The notes: generated by a model not told the origin, from the letters alone. A DNA stretch of 44,773 bases from an uncultured Opitutia bacterium (GCA_903855985.1 CAIOAO010000020.1:1-44773); one strand, 5' to 3'. Positions 26,486-35,757 are shown, numbered from the stretch's first letter. A program made the numbers and translations.

Positions 26486-26680
26486 GATTGCCCGCGAATC
26501 ACGCGAACTGACGCGAAATCCAGGCGACCACGGATTGCACACCGCAACCGGATCAATCCGAACCCTCCGAGCCTTTGCCGGGGCATTGAGATTGATCCGT
26601 GGCTTACGGTGTAATCCGTGGTTGATTGATTCCGAATCTGATGCCGGATCTTTCGCGCCGTTTTGCGTGATTCGCGGGCT
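26486..26680. repeat. Foldback (MITE-like) imperfect palindrome of about 195 bp
   Basis: Arms 26491-26504 and 26665-26678 are perfect 14-bp inverted repeats. Nested inside are further matching arms, 26529-26544 against 26608-26621, and a GATCAATC/GATTGATC pair. The whole could fold into one long hairpin. It fills the gap between the convergent ccsBA and hemN genes and has no coding potential. Such CGCGAATCACGC-rich foldbacks look like dispersed non-autonomous elements; copy number must be counted in the whole genome. Confidence 0.7.
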
Positions 26681-28050
26681 CAGACCGTGCGCGAGTGGCG
26701 CTTGGACTCCGGGGCGTAGTACGCGTCGAAGCAGACGGCGATATTGCGCAGGAACAGCCGGCCGAGGTCCGTGACCTGCAGGCCGCCGGGCGACAGCTTC
26801 ACGAGGCCGTCGGCCGCGAGGGGGGCGAGCCGGGCGATCTCCTTGGCGTACTTTTCGGCGAAATTGCAGGCGAAATCCCGGGAAAGCTGGGCGTAGTCGA
26901 GGCCCAGGTGACACATCACGCGCATGATAATCTCCCGGCGGTGGGTGTCCTCGTCGCTGAGCTCCACGCCGCGGATGGCGGGCAGCTCGCCGCGGTCGAG
27001 GGCGGCGTAGTAGGGCTCGAGGGTCTTGTGATTCTGCCGGTAGCTGTGCGGCGTCTGGGAAATCGCGGAGATGCCGAGCGCGAGGATTTCCACGCCGGCC
27101 TTGGTGCTGTAGCCTTGGAAATTGCGCTGCAGCGTGCGCGCGGCCTGGGCGACGGCGAGCTCGTCGGTCTCGCGGGCGAAGTGGTCCATCCCGATGTAAA
27201 CGTAGCCGCTGCGGGTGAGCGTCTCGGTGATGACCTTGAGCATGGACATCTTGGTCTCCGGGGACGGCAGCGCCGCCTCGCGTTCGAGGAGCTTCTGGGC
27301 GGGTTTCATCCACGGCACGTGCGCGTAGCTGAACACGGCGAGGCGGTCGGGCTGGATCTCCAGCACCTGGCGGAGCGTGTCGGTGAAGGATTCGACGGTC
27401 TGGTAGGGCAGGCCGTAGATCAGGTCGATGTTGATGGACGTGAATCCCTCCTCGCGCAGCCAGCGGATGGCCTGCTCGGTCATGGCGCGCGGCTGGATGC
27501 GGTGGACCGCGACCTGCACCTGGGGGTTGAAGTCCTGCACGCCGAGGGAGGCGCGAGTGAAGCCGCTCTCGCGCAGGGCGACCACCTGTTCCCGGCTCAG
27601 CCGGCGGGGGTCAATCTCGACGCTCAGCTCGGCGTCGGGGGCCAGCTGGAAGTGTTTCCGGGTGATGGCCGCGAGGCGGGCGAGCTGCGGGGCCTGGAAA
27701 AAGGTGGGGGTGCCGCCGCCGTAGTGCAGCTGGACCACCTGGCGGCCCGGGTGCACGCGCTTGGCCATGAGCTCGACCTCCTTTTCGAGGTAGTCGAGGT
27801 AGGTGTCGGGCAGCTTGTGGTTGGTGCTGATGACCGTGGTGCAGCCGCAGAACCAGCAGAGCGTCTCGCAGAACGGCAGGTGGAAATAGAGCGAAAGCGG
27901 CACGGAGGCATCCACGTTCGCCCGGTCCAGGTGCGCCAGGAGCGGGTCGGGCGTGGGGAAGTCCTTGAACTCCACCGCCGTGGGATAGGAGGTGTAGCGC
28001 GGGGCCGAGATATCGTATTTCCGGACGAGGTCTAAATCGACGGTGATCAA
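26680..28050 (-). CDS. hemN: Oxygen-independent coproporphyrinogen III dehydrogenase
   Basis: Radical-SAM enzyme that decarboxylates coproporphyrinogen III to protoporphyrinogen IX without O2. From the TTG at 28050 it has 456 residues, about the length of E. coli HemN (457). The N-terminus ITVDLDLVRKYDISAPRYTS carries the HemN-specific PRYTSYP motif. FHLPFCETLCWFCGC gives the CX3CX2C cluster site plus the extra family cysteine; YGGGTPTF and NIDLIYGLP follow. The frame stays open to an ATG at 28197, but that start would add about 49 residues not typical of HemN and would place the promoter-like repeats inside the gene, so TTG is preferred. Convergent with ccsBA, divergent from hypE. Confidence 0.93.
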   Translation of the reverse strand: MITVDLDLVRKYDISAPRYTSYPTAVEFKDFPTPDPLLAHLDRANVDASVPLSLYFHLPFCETLCWFCGCTTVISTNHKLPDTYLDYLEKEVELMAKRVHPGRQVVQLHYGGGTPTFFQAPQLARLAAITRKHFQLAPDAELSVEIDPRRLSREQVVALRESGFTRASLGVQDFNPQVQVAVHRIQPRAMTEQAIRWLREEGFTSINIDLIYGLPYQTVESFTDTLRQVLEIQPDRLAVFSYAHVPWMKPAQKLLEREAALPSPETKMSMLKVITETLTRSGYVYIGMDHFARETDELAVAQAARTLQRNFQGYSTKAGVEILALGISAISQTPHSYRQNHKTLEPYYAALDRGELPAIRGVELSDEDTHRREIIMRVMCHLGLDYAQLSRDFACNFAEKYAKEIARLAPLAADGLVKLSPGGLQVTDLGRLFLRNIAVCFDAYYAPESKRHSRTV

Positions 28051-28099
28051 AGTGGTGGGAGGTTGGCTGAGATTAGCAGACGCCGGTCCTTCCGGCCAC

Positions 28100-28133
28100 G
28101 CCCCGGTTGCTGGAGGCTGGGCATTTCTTGCTA
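28100..28133 (-). promoter_or_regulatory. 21-bp-spaced repeat pair upstream of hemN
   Basis: Perfect core half-sites lie at 28100-28112 and 28121-28133 (plus-strand TTG at 28107 and 28128). The -10-like taatct lies at 28075-28070, predicting a start near 28063 and a 13-nt leader to the TTG codon. Confidence 0.65.
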
Positions 28134-28170
28134 TGATCCGGGGCGAGTCCAGCCGGGAAAACGGTGATTC

Positions 28171-28204
28171 GGCCAAGATCTGCGTGGTGAATCGCAAGAC
28201 CTGC
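28171..28204 (+). promoter_or_regulatory. 21-bp-spaced repeat pair upstream of hypE
   Basis: Perfect core half-sites (28171-28183, 28192-28204) have CAA at 28174 and 28195. A -10-like gatgat lies at 28229-28234. The pair points away from the hemN pair 38 bp to its left, so each divergent gene has its own correctly oriented set. The leader to hypE would be about 124 nt. Confidence 0.65.
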
Positions 28205-28364
28205 CGCGCCGCAAACCCGGGATCCTGCGATGATGTTACCCGTTGGTAATCCCAGTCACCCCATGAACCCTTACCCCCAGGTCGCCCGAAAGGTGTCGCC
28301 GATTCCCCTGGAATCGGCCGCGCCGACGCCGCCCTGGTCGGTTGCGGGCTAGCAATAGCAAACG

Positions 28365-29426
28365 ATGGCCACCTCCGCCGACCTCTCCGGACTCTCCTGT
28401 CCCGTGCCTTTACCGCATCGGACGGAAATTACCGTGGGACACGGCGGCGGTGGCCGCCTGACGCAGGACCTGCTGGACCGGGTGTTCCGGCCCGCTTTCG
28501 CCAACCCCGCGCTCGAATCCCAGCACGACGGAGCGATGTTGATGCCGCCGGTGGGCAGCCGGCTGGCGTTCACGACGGACTCCCACGTGGTCAGTCCCCT
28601 GTTTTTTCCCGGCGGCGACATCGGCGAACTCGCCGTCAATGGCACCGTCAACGATCTCTGCATGTGCGGGGCGCGGCCGCGGTGGCTCAGCGCCGGCTTC
28701 CTCCTCGAGGAGGGCCTTCCCATCGCGACGCTGGAGCGCGTGGTGGCCTCCATGCGGGACGCCGCGCGGGCGGCCGGGGTGAGCATTGTGACCGGCGACA
28801 CGAAGGTCGTGGAGCGCGGCAAGGGTGACGGACTTTATGTGACCACGTCCGGCGTGGGCGTGATCGAGACTCCGCTGGTGGTGGCACCCTCGTCCATCCG
28901 GGCGGGGGATGTCGTGATCCTGAGCGGTGACATCGGCCGCCACGGCATCGCCATCATGGCGACCCGGGCGGGCCTGAGTTTCGAAAGTGAAATCCAGAGC
29001 GATTGCGCGCCGTTGGTGGCCCCGGTGCATGCCCTGCTGGGTGCGGGCCTGGAAGTCCATTGCCTGCGCGATCTGACCCGCGGCGGACTTGCGACGGCGC
29101 TGGTCGAGCTGGCGGAGACGGCCCATGTGGGCATCGAGATGGACAGTGCCAAGGTCCCGGTGTCCGAACTCGTGCAGGGTGCGTGTGAAATCCTCGGTCT
29201 CGACCCGTTGTACGTGGCCAACGAGGGCCGGTTTGTGTGCGTGCTGCCCGATGCGCAGGCCGCGCGGGCTTTGACCCTTCTCCAGGAGGTGGCGCCGGAA
29301 CAATCCCCGACGATCATCGGCCGCATCACGGCCGGTCCGGCCGGGCAGGTGACGCAGCGGAGCATCATCGGCTCCGAGCGGATCGTGGACCGCCTGAGTG
29401 GCGAGCAGCTGCCGCGGATCTGCTAA
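28365..29426 (+). CDS. hypE: Hydrogenase expression/formation protein HypE
   Basis: 353 residues. HypE dehydrates HypF-made thiocarbamoyl groups on its C-terminal cysteine to make the CN ligands of the [NiFe] centre. The sequence shows [16 protein letters not shown] near residue 26, [32 protein letters not shown], and the required C-terminus PRIC, where the terminal Cys carries the modified group. It is separated from the other hyp genes, on the opposite strand and convergent with hypD (19 bp between stops), and has its own regulated promoter. Confidence 0.97.
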   Translation: MATSADLSGLSCPVPLPHRTEITVGHGGGGRLTQDLLDRVFRPAFANPALESQHDGAMLMPPVGSRLAFTTDSHVVSPLFFPGGDIGELAVNGTVNDLCMCGARPRWLSAGFLLEEGLPIATLERVVASMRDAARAAGVSIVTGDTKVVERGKGDGLYVTTSGVGVIETPLVVAPSSIRAGDVVILSGDIGRHGIAIMATRAGLSFESEIQSDCAPLVAPVHALLGAGLEVHCLRDLTRGGLATALVELAETAHVGIEMDSAKVPVSELVQGACEILGLDPLYVANEGRFVCVLPDAQAARALTLLQEVAPEQSPTIIGRITAGPAGQVTQRSIIGSERIVDRLSGEQLPRIC

Positions 29427-29430
29427 GCTG

Positions 29431-29445
29431 GCCCGGATGCCGGGC
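29431..29445. terminator. Small hairpin between convergent hypE and hypD
   Basis: A 6-bp GC stem (29431-29436 with 29440-29445) fills the gap between the two stop codons. It may act in both directions, although no T-run is present. Confidence 0.3.
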
Positions 29446-30561
29446 TCAGGCCAGGACGACCGCGGCGGGCGTCTCGAGCCGGTGACGGTAACGGTAGTAG
29501 GCGGCGCAGGCGCCTTCGCTGGAAACCATGGGGGCGCCGAGCGGGTGCTCGGGATTGCAGCGCGTGCCGAAGGCGGGGCAGTCGTGGGGTTTTTTCACGC
29601 CGCGCATGATGGCGCCGCTGATGCATTCGGTGGCGGAGGTCGCGCCCGTTTTGACCTGGGGGAAGCGGCGGCCCGCGTCGTAGGCCGCGTAGGCCGGGCG
29701 GAGGGCCAGGCCGCTTTGCGGGATGACGCCGAGCCCGCGCCAGTCGCGGTCGCAGACCTCGAAGACCTGCTGGACGATCTGGCGCGCGGGGGCGTTGCCC
29801 GCGGTGCGCACGGCGCGCGAATAGGCGTTTTCAATCTCGGCGCGGCCGGATTCGAGCTGCTGCACGCAGCGCAGGATGCCCTCCATGATGTCCACCGGCT
29901 CGAAGCCGGTGATGATGATCGGTGCGCCGAACTCGCGCGCGATCGGGCCGTACTCCGCGGTGCCCATGATGGCGCACACGTGGCCGGCGGCGAGGAAGCC
30001 CTGCACGCAGTTTTCCGGGGAGCCGAGGATGGCGCGCATTGCCGGCGGGACGAGGACGTGGGACGTCAGGATGGAAAAATTTTTCACCGACTCGCGCTCG
30101 GCGCGCAGGACCGACAATGCGTTGGCCGGGGCGGTGGTCTCGAAGCCCACGGCGAAGAACACGACCTGCTTGGTGGGGTTTTCCTTGGCGAGGGTCACCG
30201 CATCGAGCGGCGAGTAGACGATCCGGACGTCGGCGCCGCGGGCCTTGGCGGTGAGGAGGTCCACGCCGTTGCCCGGCACGCGCAGCATGTCACCGAACGA
30301 GCACAGGATCGCGCCATGGTGCAGCGCGAGTTCGACGGCCTGGTCAATCAGGTCGGCGCTGGTGACGCAGACCGGGCAGCCCGGGCCGTGGACGAGCGTG
30401 ACGAGCTTGGGCAGCAGGTCGTCGAGGCCGAACTTGACGATGGCGTGCGTCTGCCCGCCGCAGATTTCCATGAGCGTCCACGGCTTCGTCACCGTGCGCG
30501 CAATCGCGGCGGCCAGCTGGTGGACGAGGGCGGCGTCGCGGTATTCGTCGACGTATTTCAT
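29446..30561 (-). CDS. hypD: Hydrogenase formation protein HypD
   Basis: 371 residues. HypD, an iron-sulfur scaffold, assembles Fe(CN)2CO with HypC. Family marks: [16 protein letters not shown] near residue 31, [10 protein letters not shown] near 69, [12 protein letters not shown] near 136, and the cluster-binding end [38 protein letters not shown] (key cysteines in CISGA, DCPAF and RCNPE). It overlaps the end of hypC by 4 bp and is last in the hypABFCD operon. Confidence 0.97.
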   Translation of the reverse strand: MKYVDEYRDAALVHQLAAAIARTVTKPWTLMEICGGQTHAIVKFGLDDLLPKLVTLVHGPGCPVCVTSADLIDQAVELALHHGAILCSFGDMLRVPGNGVDLLTAKARGADVRIVYSPLDAVTLAKENPTKQVVFFAVGFETTAPANALSVLRAERESVKNFSILTSHVLVPPAMRAILGSPENCVQGFLAAGHVCAIMGTAEYGPIAREFGAPIIITGFEPVDIMEGILRCVQQLESGRAEIENAYSRAVRTAGNAPARQIVQQVFEVCDRDWRGLGVIPQSGLALRPAYAAYDAGRRFPQVKTGATSATECISGAIMRGVKKPHDCPAFGTRCNPEHPLGAPMVSSEGACAAYYRYRHRLETPAAVVLA

Positions 30562-30890
30562 GGCGTGCGGGTGGGGAGGGAGAGCCGCCCGCCTTCGCTC
30601 TGCGCGCTGCGGCGCAATTCGTCCGGTGGCGACGCCACCGGTGAAGGAATATCCAGGCCGTCGAGTTCGCCCATCATCCGGAGGTAGCGGAAGGTTTCCT
30701 CGGCCTCCTGCGGGTCGATGACGCTGATGGCGACGCCGACGTGGACAAGGACGAAGTCGCCGAGGCGGGCCTCGGGGGTGCAGGTGAGGCTGACGAGCTT
30801 GATGACGCCGGCGAAGCTGACCTTGGCGGCGCGGAGCAGGGGATCGTCACCCAAGATTTCGAGAATTTTACCGGGAACGGCGAGGCACAT
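30558..30890 (-). CDS. hypC: Hydrogenase assembly chaperone HypC
   Basis: 110 residues, beginning MCLAVPGKI, where Cys2 binds the iron intermediate and the large-subunit precursor. The OB-fold core covers about residues 1-78. The remaining 30 residues, rich in Pro, Ser and Arg, go beyond the usual 75-90-residue family length; they overlap hypD's start only at the last codon. Part of the hypABFCD operon. Confidence 0.95.
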   Translation of the reverse strand: MCLAVPGKILEILGDDPLLRAAKVSFAGVIKLVSLTCTPEARLGDFVLVHVGVAISVIDPQEAEETFRYLRMMGELDGLDIPSPVASPPDELRRSAQSEGGRLSLPTRTP

Positions 30891-30908
30891 GGTGGGGACG
30901 GGTTGGGG

Positions 30909-33221
30909 TTACGAGGGAAGCGAGACGGAAGACAGTTGCCAGAGGGCCGCGAGGGCCTGCCCGGCGGCGATGGAGTTGTCGTTGGGGGACAGGCGCTGGT
31001 GGACCAGGACGTTGAAGCCGGCTGCGGTGAGGGCTGCGGACGCGAGGGAGTGCAGCAGGGCGTTCTGGAAACAACCGCCGGTGAGCACGACGGTGCCGGC
31101 GCCGGCCTGTCGTGCGACGTCCACCATGGCGCGGACCAGGCCGCGATGGAGGGCCGCGGCGTTGGCGGCCGCGTCATGGTAAGGGTGCAGGAGCTGGCTG
31201 ACGGCCAGGCCCCAGTCGACCTCGAACCGGGCGCCGCGCGTGGCGGACGGGATGACGGGAAAAGGCAGCGCCTCATCCGAGGAAGCGGCGGTGGTGGCGG
31301 CGGCCTCGACCGCAAGGGGCAGCTGACCCTCGAAGGCGTTGTTCTGACCCAGGCCGAGCAGGGCGCCGAAGGCATCAAACAGCCGGCCGGCGCTCGAGCA
31401 CAGCGGGGAATTGAGTTGCTGGGCGAGCATGGTGCCGAAAAGCGCGGTCTCGCGCTCGCCGCAGTGCAGGTGCGCGGCCACGTCCGGAAACAGGTTCAGT
31501 TCGTGCGCGAGGCCCAGCGCCACGCGCCGTCCGTCGCGGACTGCCGCCTCGCTGCCGGGGAGGCGGAACGGCCGCAGTCGAGCGAAGCGCTCGGCCTGGT
31601 TGTTTTGGAGCAGCAGGAATTCGCCGCCCCACACGGTGCCGTCGGGCCCGTGCCCCGTGCCATCCCACGCGATGCCGAGGACGTCATGGGCGGGCTGGCC
31701 GTGCTCAAGCAGACAGGAAAGCACGTGCGCGAGGTGGTGCTGCACCGCGAGGCGCGGCAGGCCGCTGCGTTCGGCGTAGTGGGTGGACGCGTAGTCGGGG
31801 TGCTGGTCGTGGACCACGGTGGCGAAGTGCGCGCCGTGGAGTTCGCCGAGGGTGGTGATCGTCTGCTCGAACAGCCGGCGCGTCGCGGCGCCCTCCAGGT
31901 CGCCGAGGTGGGGACTGAGCACGACCTGCGTGCCCGCGGCCACGGCGATGGTGTTCTTCATCTGGCCGCCGACGCAGAGGACCGGGGCCGCCAGCCGCCC
32001 GGGCAGGGCCAGGGGTGCGGGGGCATAACCGCGCGCGCGCCGCAGCAGGATGGGGGCGTGGTGATCCGCGAGCCGGACCACCGAATCATCCACCGCCCGC
32101 GCAATCGGGCGGTCGTGATCGAGAAAAAAGTCCGCGATCCCCGCGAGGCGCCGGTGGGCCTCGGCCGGTTCGGTGCACAGGGGTTCCTCGGACAGGTTGG
32201 CGCTCGTGGCGACGAGGGGAAAATCAACCGACTCGAGCAGCAGCACGTGCAGCGGGTTGGACGGCAGGAGGGCGCCGATCCAGGGGTTGCCCGGGGCGAT
32301 GCCGGCGGCGAGGGCGGCGTGCTTGGCGTCGGTCCGGCGGGGCACGAGGACCACGGGCGCGGCCGGCGAACGGAGGAGATTGGCGGCGGCGGCCGAGACC
32401 GTGGCAAAGTGGCGGAGCTGGTCGAGGTCGCGGAACATCACGGCCAGCGGCTTTTCGTCGCGGTGCTTGCGCGTGCGCAGCGCGGACACGACCGGACCGT
32501 TGGTCGCGTCGCACATGAGATGGTAGCCACCCACGCCCTTGACCGCGAGGATCGCCCCGCGGCCGAGCTGCTCGCGAGTGGCGCGGAGCGCGGCCTCGCG
32601 CTCGGCCAGAATCCCGCCGTCGGGCTGGGTGAGGCTGACGTGGGGTCCGCACACCGGGCAGGCGTTGGGCTCCGCGTGGAAGCGCCGGCTGGCCGGGTCG
32701 TCGTATTCGCGCTGGCAATCCGGGCACTGGCGGAACGCGCGCATGGTGGTGTGCGGGCGGTCGTAGGGCAGGCGCTCGATGAGGGAGTAACGCGGGCCGC
32801 ACTGGGTGCAGTTGATGAACGGGTAGCGGTGGCGCCGGTTGGCGGGGTCGAGGAGTTCACGGCGGCAGTCGTCGCACAGGGCGAGATCGGGCGGGATGGC
32901 GGTGGTGATTTCCCCGCCGGGGCCGCTGAGGGCGATGGCGAACCGCGCCCCCACCGGGGCGTCGGCGGGGCCGGGCTCCAATTCGTCCAGCGCGGTGACG
33001 ACCGCGGCATCCGGGGCGGCGTGCACGAGGGCTTCCTCGAGCGCCGCGACATGGCGGGCGTCACCGGCGGCGCGGATGAGCACGCCCTCGGCGTCATTGC
33101 GCACCCAGCCGGCGAGGCCGAGGTGCGTGGCGGTGCGGTGGACGAACGGCCGGTAGCCCACGCCCTGCACCGTGCCGCGGACGCGGATCAGCACGTCGGT
33201 GACTGGCGGGGTGGCGGACAT
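30909..33221 (-). CDS. hypF: Carbamoyltransferase HypF
   Basis: 770 residues. HypF makes the thiocarbamoyl group from carbamoyl phosphate and loads it on HypE. An N-terminal acylphosphatase domain has VRGTVQGVGYRPFVHR. Zinc-finger pairs follow (CDDC...CTQC and CPDC...CPVC), then a YrdC-like domain (ILAVKGVGGYHLMCDA) and a C-terminal carbamoyltransferase/Kae1-like domain with VQHHLAHVLS and GIAWDGTGHGPDGTVWGGE. Complete by length. It lies between hypC and hypB. Confidence 0.97.
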   Translation of the reverse strand: MSATPPVTDVLIRVRGTVQGVGYRPFVHRTATHLGLAGWVRNDAEGVLIRAAGDARHVAALEEALVHAAPDAAVVTALDELEPGPADAPVGARFAIALSGPGGEITTAIPPDLALCDDCRRELLDPANRRHRYPFINCTQCGPRYSLIERLPYDRPHTTMRAFRQCPDCQREYDDPASRRFHAEPNACPVCGPHVSLTQPDGGILAEREAALRATREQLGRGAILAVKGVGGYHLMCDATNGPVVSALRTRKHRDEKPLAVMFRDLDQLRHFATVSAAAANLLRSPAAPVVLVPRRTDAKHAALAAGIAPGNPWIGALLPSNPLHVLLLESVDFPLVATSANLSEEPLCTEPAEAHRRLAGIADFFLDHDRPIARAVDDSVVRLADHHAPILLRRARGYAPAPLALPGRLAAPVLCVGGQMKNTIAVAAGTQVVLSPHLGDLEGAATRRLFEQTITTLGELHGAHFATVVHDQHPDYASTHYAERSGLPRLAVQHHLAHVLSCLLEHGQPAHDVLGIAWDGTGHGPDGTVWGGEFLLLQNNQAERFARLRPFRLPGSEAAVRDGRRVALGLAHELNLFPDVAAHLHCGERETALFGTMLAQQLNSPLCSSAGRLFDAFGALLGLGQNNAFEGQLPLAVEAAATTAASSDEALPFPVIPSATRGARFEVDWGLAVSQLLHPYHDAAANAAALHRGLVRAMVDVARQAGAGTVVLTGGCFQNALLHSLASAALTAAGFNVLVHQRLSPNDNSIAAGQALAALWQLSSVSLPS

Positions 33222-33236
33222 GGGAAGACGGGGAAC

Positions 33237-34052
33237 TCAGCGCCGGCCGGCGCGGGCCTGCAGGAAGGCGTACCATTCCGCCATGCCCTCGCCGGTGCGG
33301 GCGGAGAGCTGGATGATCTGGGCCTGGGGGGCGATGCGACGGATGTTCTCGACCGCGACGTCGCGCTTGAAGCCGAGCACGTCCGCCACGTCCACCTTGG
33401 TCAGGAGGACGAGGTTGGCGGACTTGAAGATCGGCGGGTACTTGAGGGGCTTGTCCTCGCCCTCGGTGGTGGAGAGCAGCACGACGCGCACCTGCTCGCC
33501 GAGGTCGAACGAGGCGGGACAGACGAGGTTGCCGACATTCTCGATGAAAAGGATGCGCACGCCGTCGAGGTCGATGGACTGCGCGGCGCGGGCGATCATG
33601 CCGGCGTCGAGGTGGCAGACCGTGCCGGTGGTGATCTGCGCCACCGGGGCGTGGGGCCGGCTGAGCCGGATGCCGTCGTTGTCAGTCTCGAGGTCGCCGA
33701 CGAGCACGGCGCAGCGGTTCTGCCGGCCGAACTCGTCGAGGGTGCGCTCGAGCAGCGTGGTTTTGCCGGCGCCGGGCGAGGACACGAGGTTGAGCGCGGT
33801 GAGGCCGCGGCCGAGGAAGTAGCCGCGGTTCCGCTCGGCGAGGATGTCGTTCTTCTCGAGGAGCGGGATGTTCACGTCGACGGAGCGCACGGCGATCTCG
33901 CCGTCGGGACTGGCGGCGAAGGCGGCGGTGATCTCGGCGGACAGCGGGCCGGAGAGGTCGCGGGTGGAGCCGGTGGCCGCGCCGGTGAGCGCATGGATGC
34001 GGTAATCCGGGGCGGACTCGGGCGTGGCGGGGAGAGGGGCGGGGGAGTTCAT
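33237..34052 (-). CDS. hypB: Hydrogenase nickel incorporation GTPase HypB
   Basis: 271 residues. GTPase that drives nickel insertion with HypA. P-loop SSPGAGKTTLL lies near residue 91; GDLETDNDG, HLDAGMIARA, FIENVGNLVCPASFDLG and LLTKVDVADVLGF are the family's switch and base-specificity motifs. There is no long His-rich nickel-storage stretch at the N-terminus, so it looks like a pure insertion factor. Gap to hypA is only 6 bp. Confidence 0.96.
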   Translation of the reverse strand: MNSPAPLPATPESAPDYRIHALTGAATGSTRDLSGPLSAEITAAFAASPDGEIAVRSVDVNIPLLEKNDILAERNRGYFLGRGLTALNLVSSPGAGKTTLLERTLDEFGRQNRCAVLVGDLETDNDGIRLSRPHAPVAQITTGTVCHLDAGMIARAAQSIDLDGVRILFIENVGNLVCPASFDLGEQVRVVLLSTTEGEDKPLKYPPIFKSANLVLLTKVDVADVLGFKRDVAVENIRRIAPQAQIIQLSARTGEGMAEWYAFLQARAGRR

Positions 34053-34058
34053 GAGGGG

Positions 34059-34403
34059 TCAGGGAAATTCCAGGCGGGCGATGCCCAGTTCGCGGCCGGC
34101 GCGGATTTCGCCGGAGAACGCGTGACATTGCGGGCATTCGAAAATGAAGCCGCGGCCGGCGCCGAACTCGGTGCGGCACGAGGCGCAGTAGGCGCGGGCC
34201 GGCACGGTTTCGATCTCGAGCACGGCGCCGTCGGCGAGGCTGCCCGGCGTCAGCGCCTCGTAGGCGAATCGCAGCGCTTCCTGGTCCACCCCGGCCAGGG
34301 TGCCGATGCGCAGCACGATCCGCGACACGCGCGTGGCGTTGTGGTTCACGGCCTGCTGCCGGATGGCGTCCAACGCCGACTGCATGATACCGACCTCGTG
34401 CAT
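34059..34403 (-). CDS. hypA: Hydrogenase nickel metallochaperone HypA
   Basis: 114 residues. Starts MHEVGIMQSAL, with His2 as nickel ligand. The zinc domain has CASC near residue 73 and CPQC near 90. The start at 34403 is chosen because MHEV is the functional N-terminus; the frame stays open upstream to 34427. First gene of hypABFCD, divergent from the hydrogenase operon. Confidence 0.95.
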   Translation of the reverse strand: MHEVGIMQSALDAIRQQAVNHNATRVSRIVLRIGTLAGVDQEALRFAYEALTPGSLADGAVLEIETVPARAYCASCRTEFGAGRGFIFECPQCHAFSGEIRAGRELGIARLEFP

Positions 34404-34423
34404 AAGGCCAATAGATGCACAGT

Positions 34424-34436
34424 GCAAACCTTGGCG
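34424..34436 (-). promoter_or_regulatory. Single half-site upstream of hypA
   Basis: One strong copy of the half-site, oriented as for a minus-strand gene (TTG at 34431), but I find no partner 21 bp away. It is 21 bp from the hypA start, too close for the standard promoter geometry, so function is doubtful. Confidence 0.25.
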
Positions 34437-34456
34437 TCCAGCGTGTGGGGTCAGAT

Positions 34457-34490
34457 TCGCAAGATACGCTCAGTTTTTGCCAAGTGACGC
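34457..34490 (+). promoter_or_regulatory. 21-bp-spaced repeat pair upstream of the hydrogenase operon
   Basis: Perfect core half-sites have CAA at 34460 and 34481. A -10-like element (ggtact at 34513-34518, or tactgt at 34515-34520) lies 23-25 bp past the pair. Predicted leader is about 73 nt. Confidence 0.68.
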
Positions 34491-34599
34491 ACAACGGCGC
34501 GTGGCCCGTTCCGGTACTGTGGCCCAACCCCGAACCCCGTGTTGTAACCCTCCCCCGCGCTGCGTGCCCGTTTCCGGCCGTACCCGCACCTTCCATCCC

Positions 34600-35757
34600 A
34601 TGTCCCTCGAACTCGAAACCCTCCCCAAGGAACAGACGATCTACGACCAAGTCATCGCCCGCGGCGTCTCGCGCCGGGAATTCCTCGGCTTCTGCGCCTG
34701 GATTGGCGCGTGCATCGGCGTGCAAGGTGCCGGCGTCGACCAGGTGGTCAAGGCCCTCGAGACCAAGAAGCGCATCCCGGTGATCTGGCTTCATTTTCAG
34801 GAGTGCACCTGCTGCAGCGAGTCCTTCCTGCGCAGCTCGCACCCGATCGTCGCTGACATCCTCCTCGACAAGATCTCGCTGGACTACACGGAGACACTGA
34901 TGGCGGCCTCGGGCCACCAGGCCGAGCAGGCGCTGCAGGACACCATTGCGAAGTACAAGGGTGAGTACCTCCTCTGCATCGAGGGCTCCGTGCCGCTCGC
35001 GGAGGACGGGGTCTATTGCTGCATCGGCGGCAAGTCGGCCAAGGGCATTGCGGAGGAATGTGCGGAGCATGCCAAGGCGATCATCGCCTGGGGCAACTGC
35101 GCCTGTTCCGGCTGCGTGCAGGCCGCGAAACCCAATCCGACGCAGGCGACGCCGATCAAGAAGGTCATCGCCGGCAAGCCGATCATCAACGTCCAGGGCT
35201 GCCCCCCGATCGCGGAGGTCATGGCCGGCGTGCTGGTGCACCTGCTGGCCTTTGATGCCATCCCGGAGCTGGACAACCTCGGCCGCCCGAAGGCCTTCTA
35301 CTCCCGCCGGGTCCACGACACGTGCTACCGCCGCCCGAACTTCGACGCCGGCCTCTTTGTCGAGAGCTTCGACGACGAGAATGCGCGGAAGGGCTACTGC
35401 CTCTACAAGGTCGGCTGCAAGGGCCCCACGACCTACAACTCCTGCGGAACGATCCGCTGGAACGGCGGCGTCAGCTTCCCGATCCAATCGGGCCATCCGT
35501 GCATCGGCTGCTCCGAGGAAAACTTCTGGGACAAGGGTCCGTTCTACGAGCGCCTGCCCGACTTCCCGGGCTTTGGCGTCGAGGCCACGGCCGACACGCT
35601 GGGCAAGGTCGCCCTCGGGGCCGCGGCGGTGGGCGTGGCCGCACACGCGGTCATGACAAACTTCCGCAAGCGCAACGAAATCGGCGAACAGACCGGCGAA
35701 AACGCCGAAAGGGCGGAAAAAGCCGACACCGCCGTGACCGACGACCATTCCATCTAA
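34600..35757 (+). CDS. hyaA: [NiFe] hydrogenase small subunit, O2-tolerant group 1 type
   Basis: 385 residues; periplasm-facing electron-transfer subunit. Tat signal SRREFLGFC lies at residues 24-32 and a C-terminal membrane anchor near 325-345. The proximal cluster site has six cysteines: C69, C71 and C72 in ECTCCSES, C167 and C172 in GNCACSGCVQ, and C201 in GCPP. C71 and C172 are the two extra ones that build the [4Fe-3S] cluster of O2-tolerant enzymes. The spacings 98, 5 and 29 equal those of E. coli Hyd-1 (17, 115, 120, 149). C169 is a further nearby cysteine. Start at 34600 gives the signal peptide its normal length. First gene of the hydrogenase operon. Confidence 0.95.
   Translation: MSLELETLPKEQTIYDQVIARGVSRREFLGFCAWIGACIGVQGAGVDQVVKALETKKRIPVIWLHFQECTCCSESFLRSSHPIVADILLDKISLDYTETLMAASGHQAEQALQDTIAKYKGEYLLCIEGSVPLAEDGVYCCIGGKSAKGIAEECAEHAKAIIAWGNCACSGCVQAAKPNPTQATPIKKVIAGKPIINVQGCPPIAEVMAGVLVHLLAFDAIPELDNLGRPKAFYSRRVHDTCYRRPNFDAGLFVESFDDENARKGYCLYKVGCKGPTTYNSCGTIRWNGGVSFPIQSGHPCIGCSEENFWDKGPFYERLPDFPGFGVEATADTLGKVALGAAAVGVAAHAVMTNFRKRNEIGEQTGENAERAEKADTAVTDDHSI

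Noticed and set aside
34424-34436. Regulon site for the hypABFCD operon
   Set aside because: Only one half-site is found, too near the hypA start, with no partner 21 bp away; kept as a low-confidence feature only.
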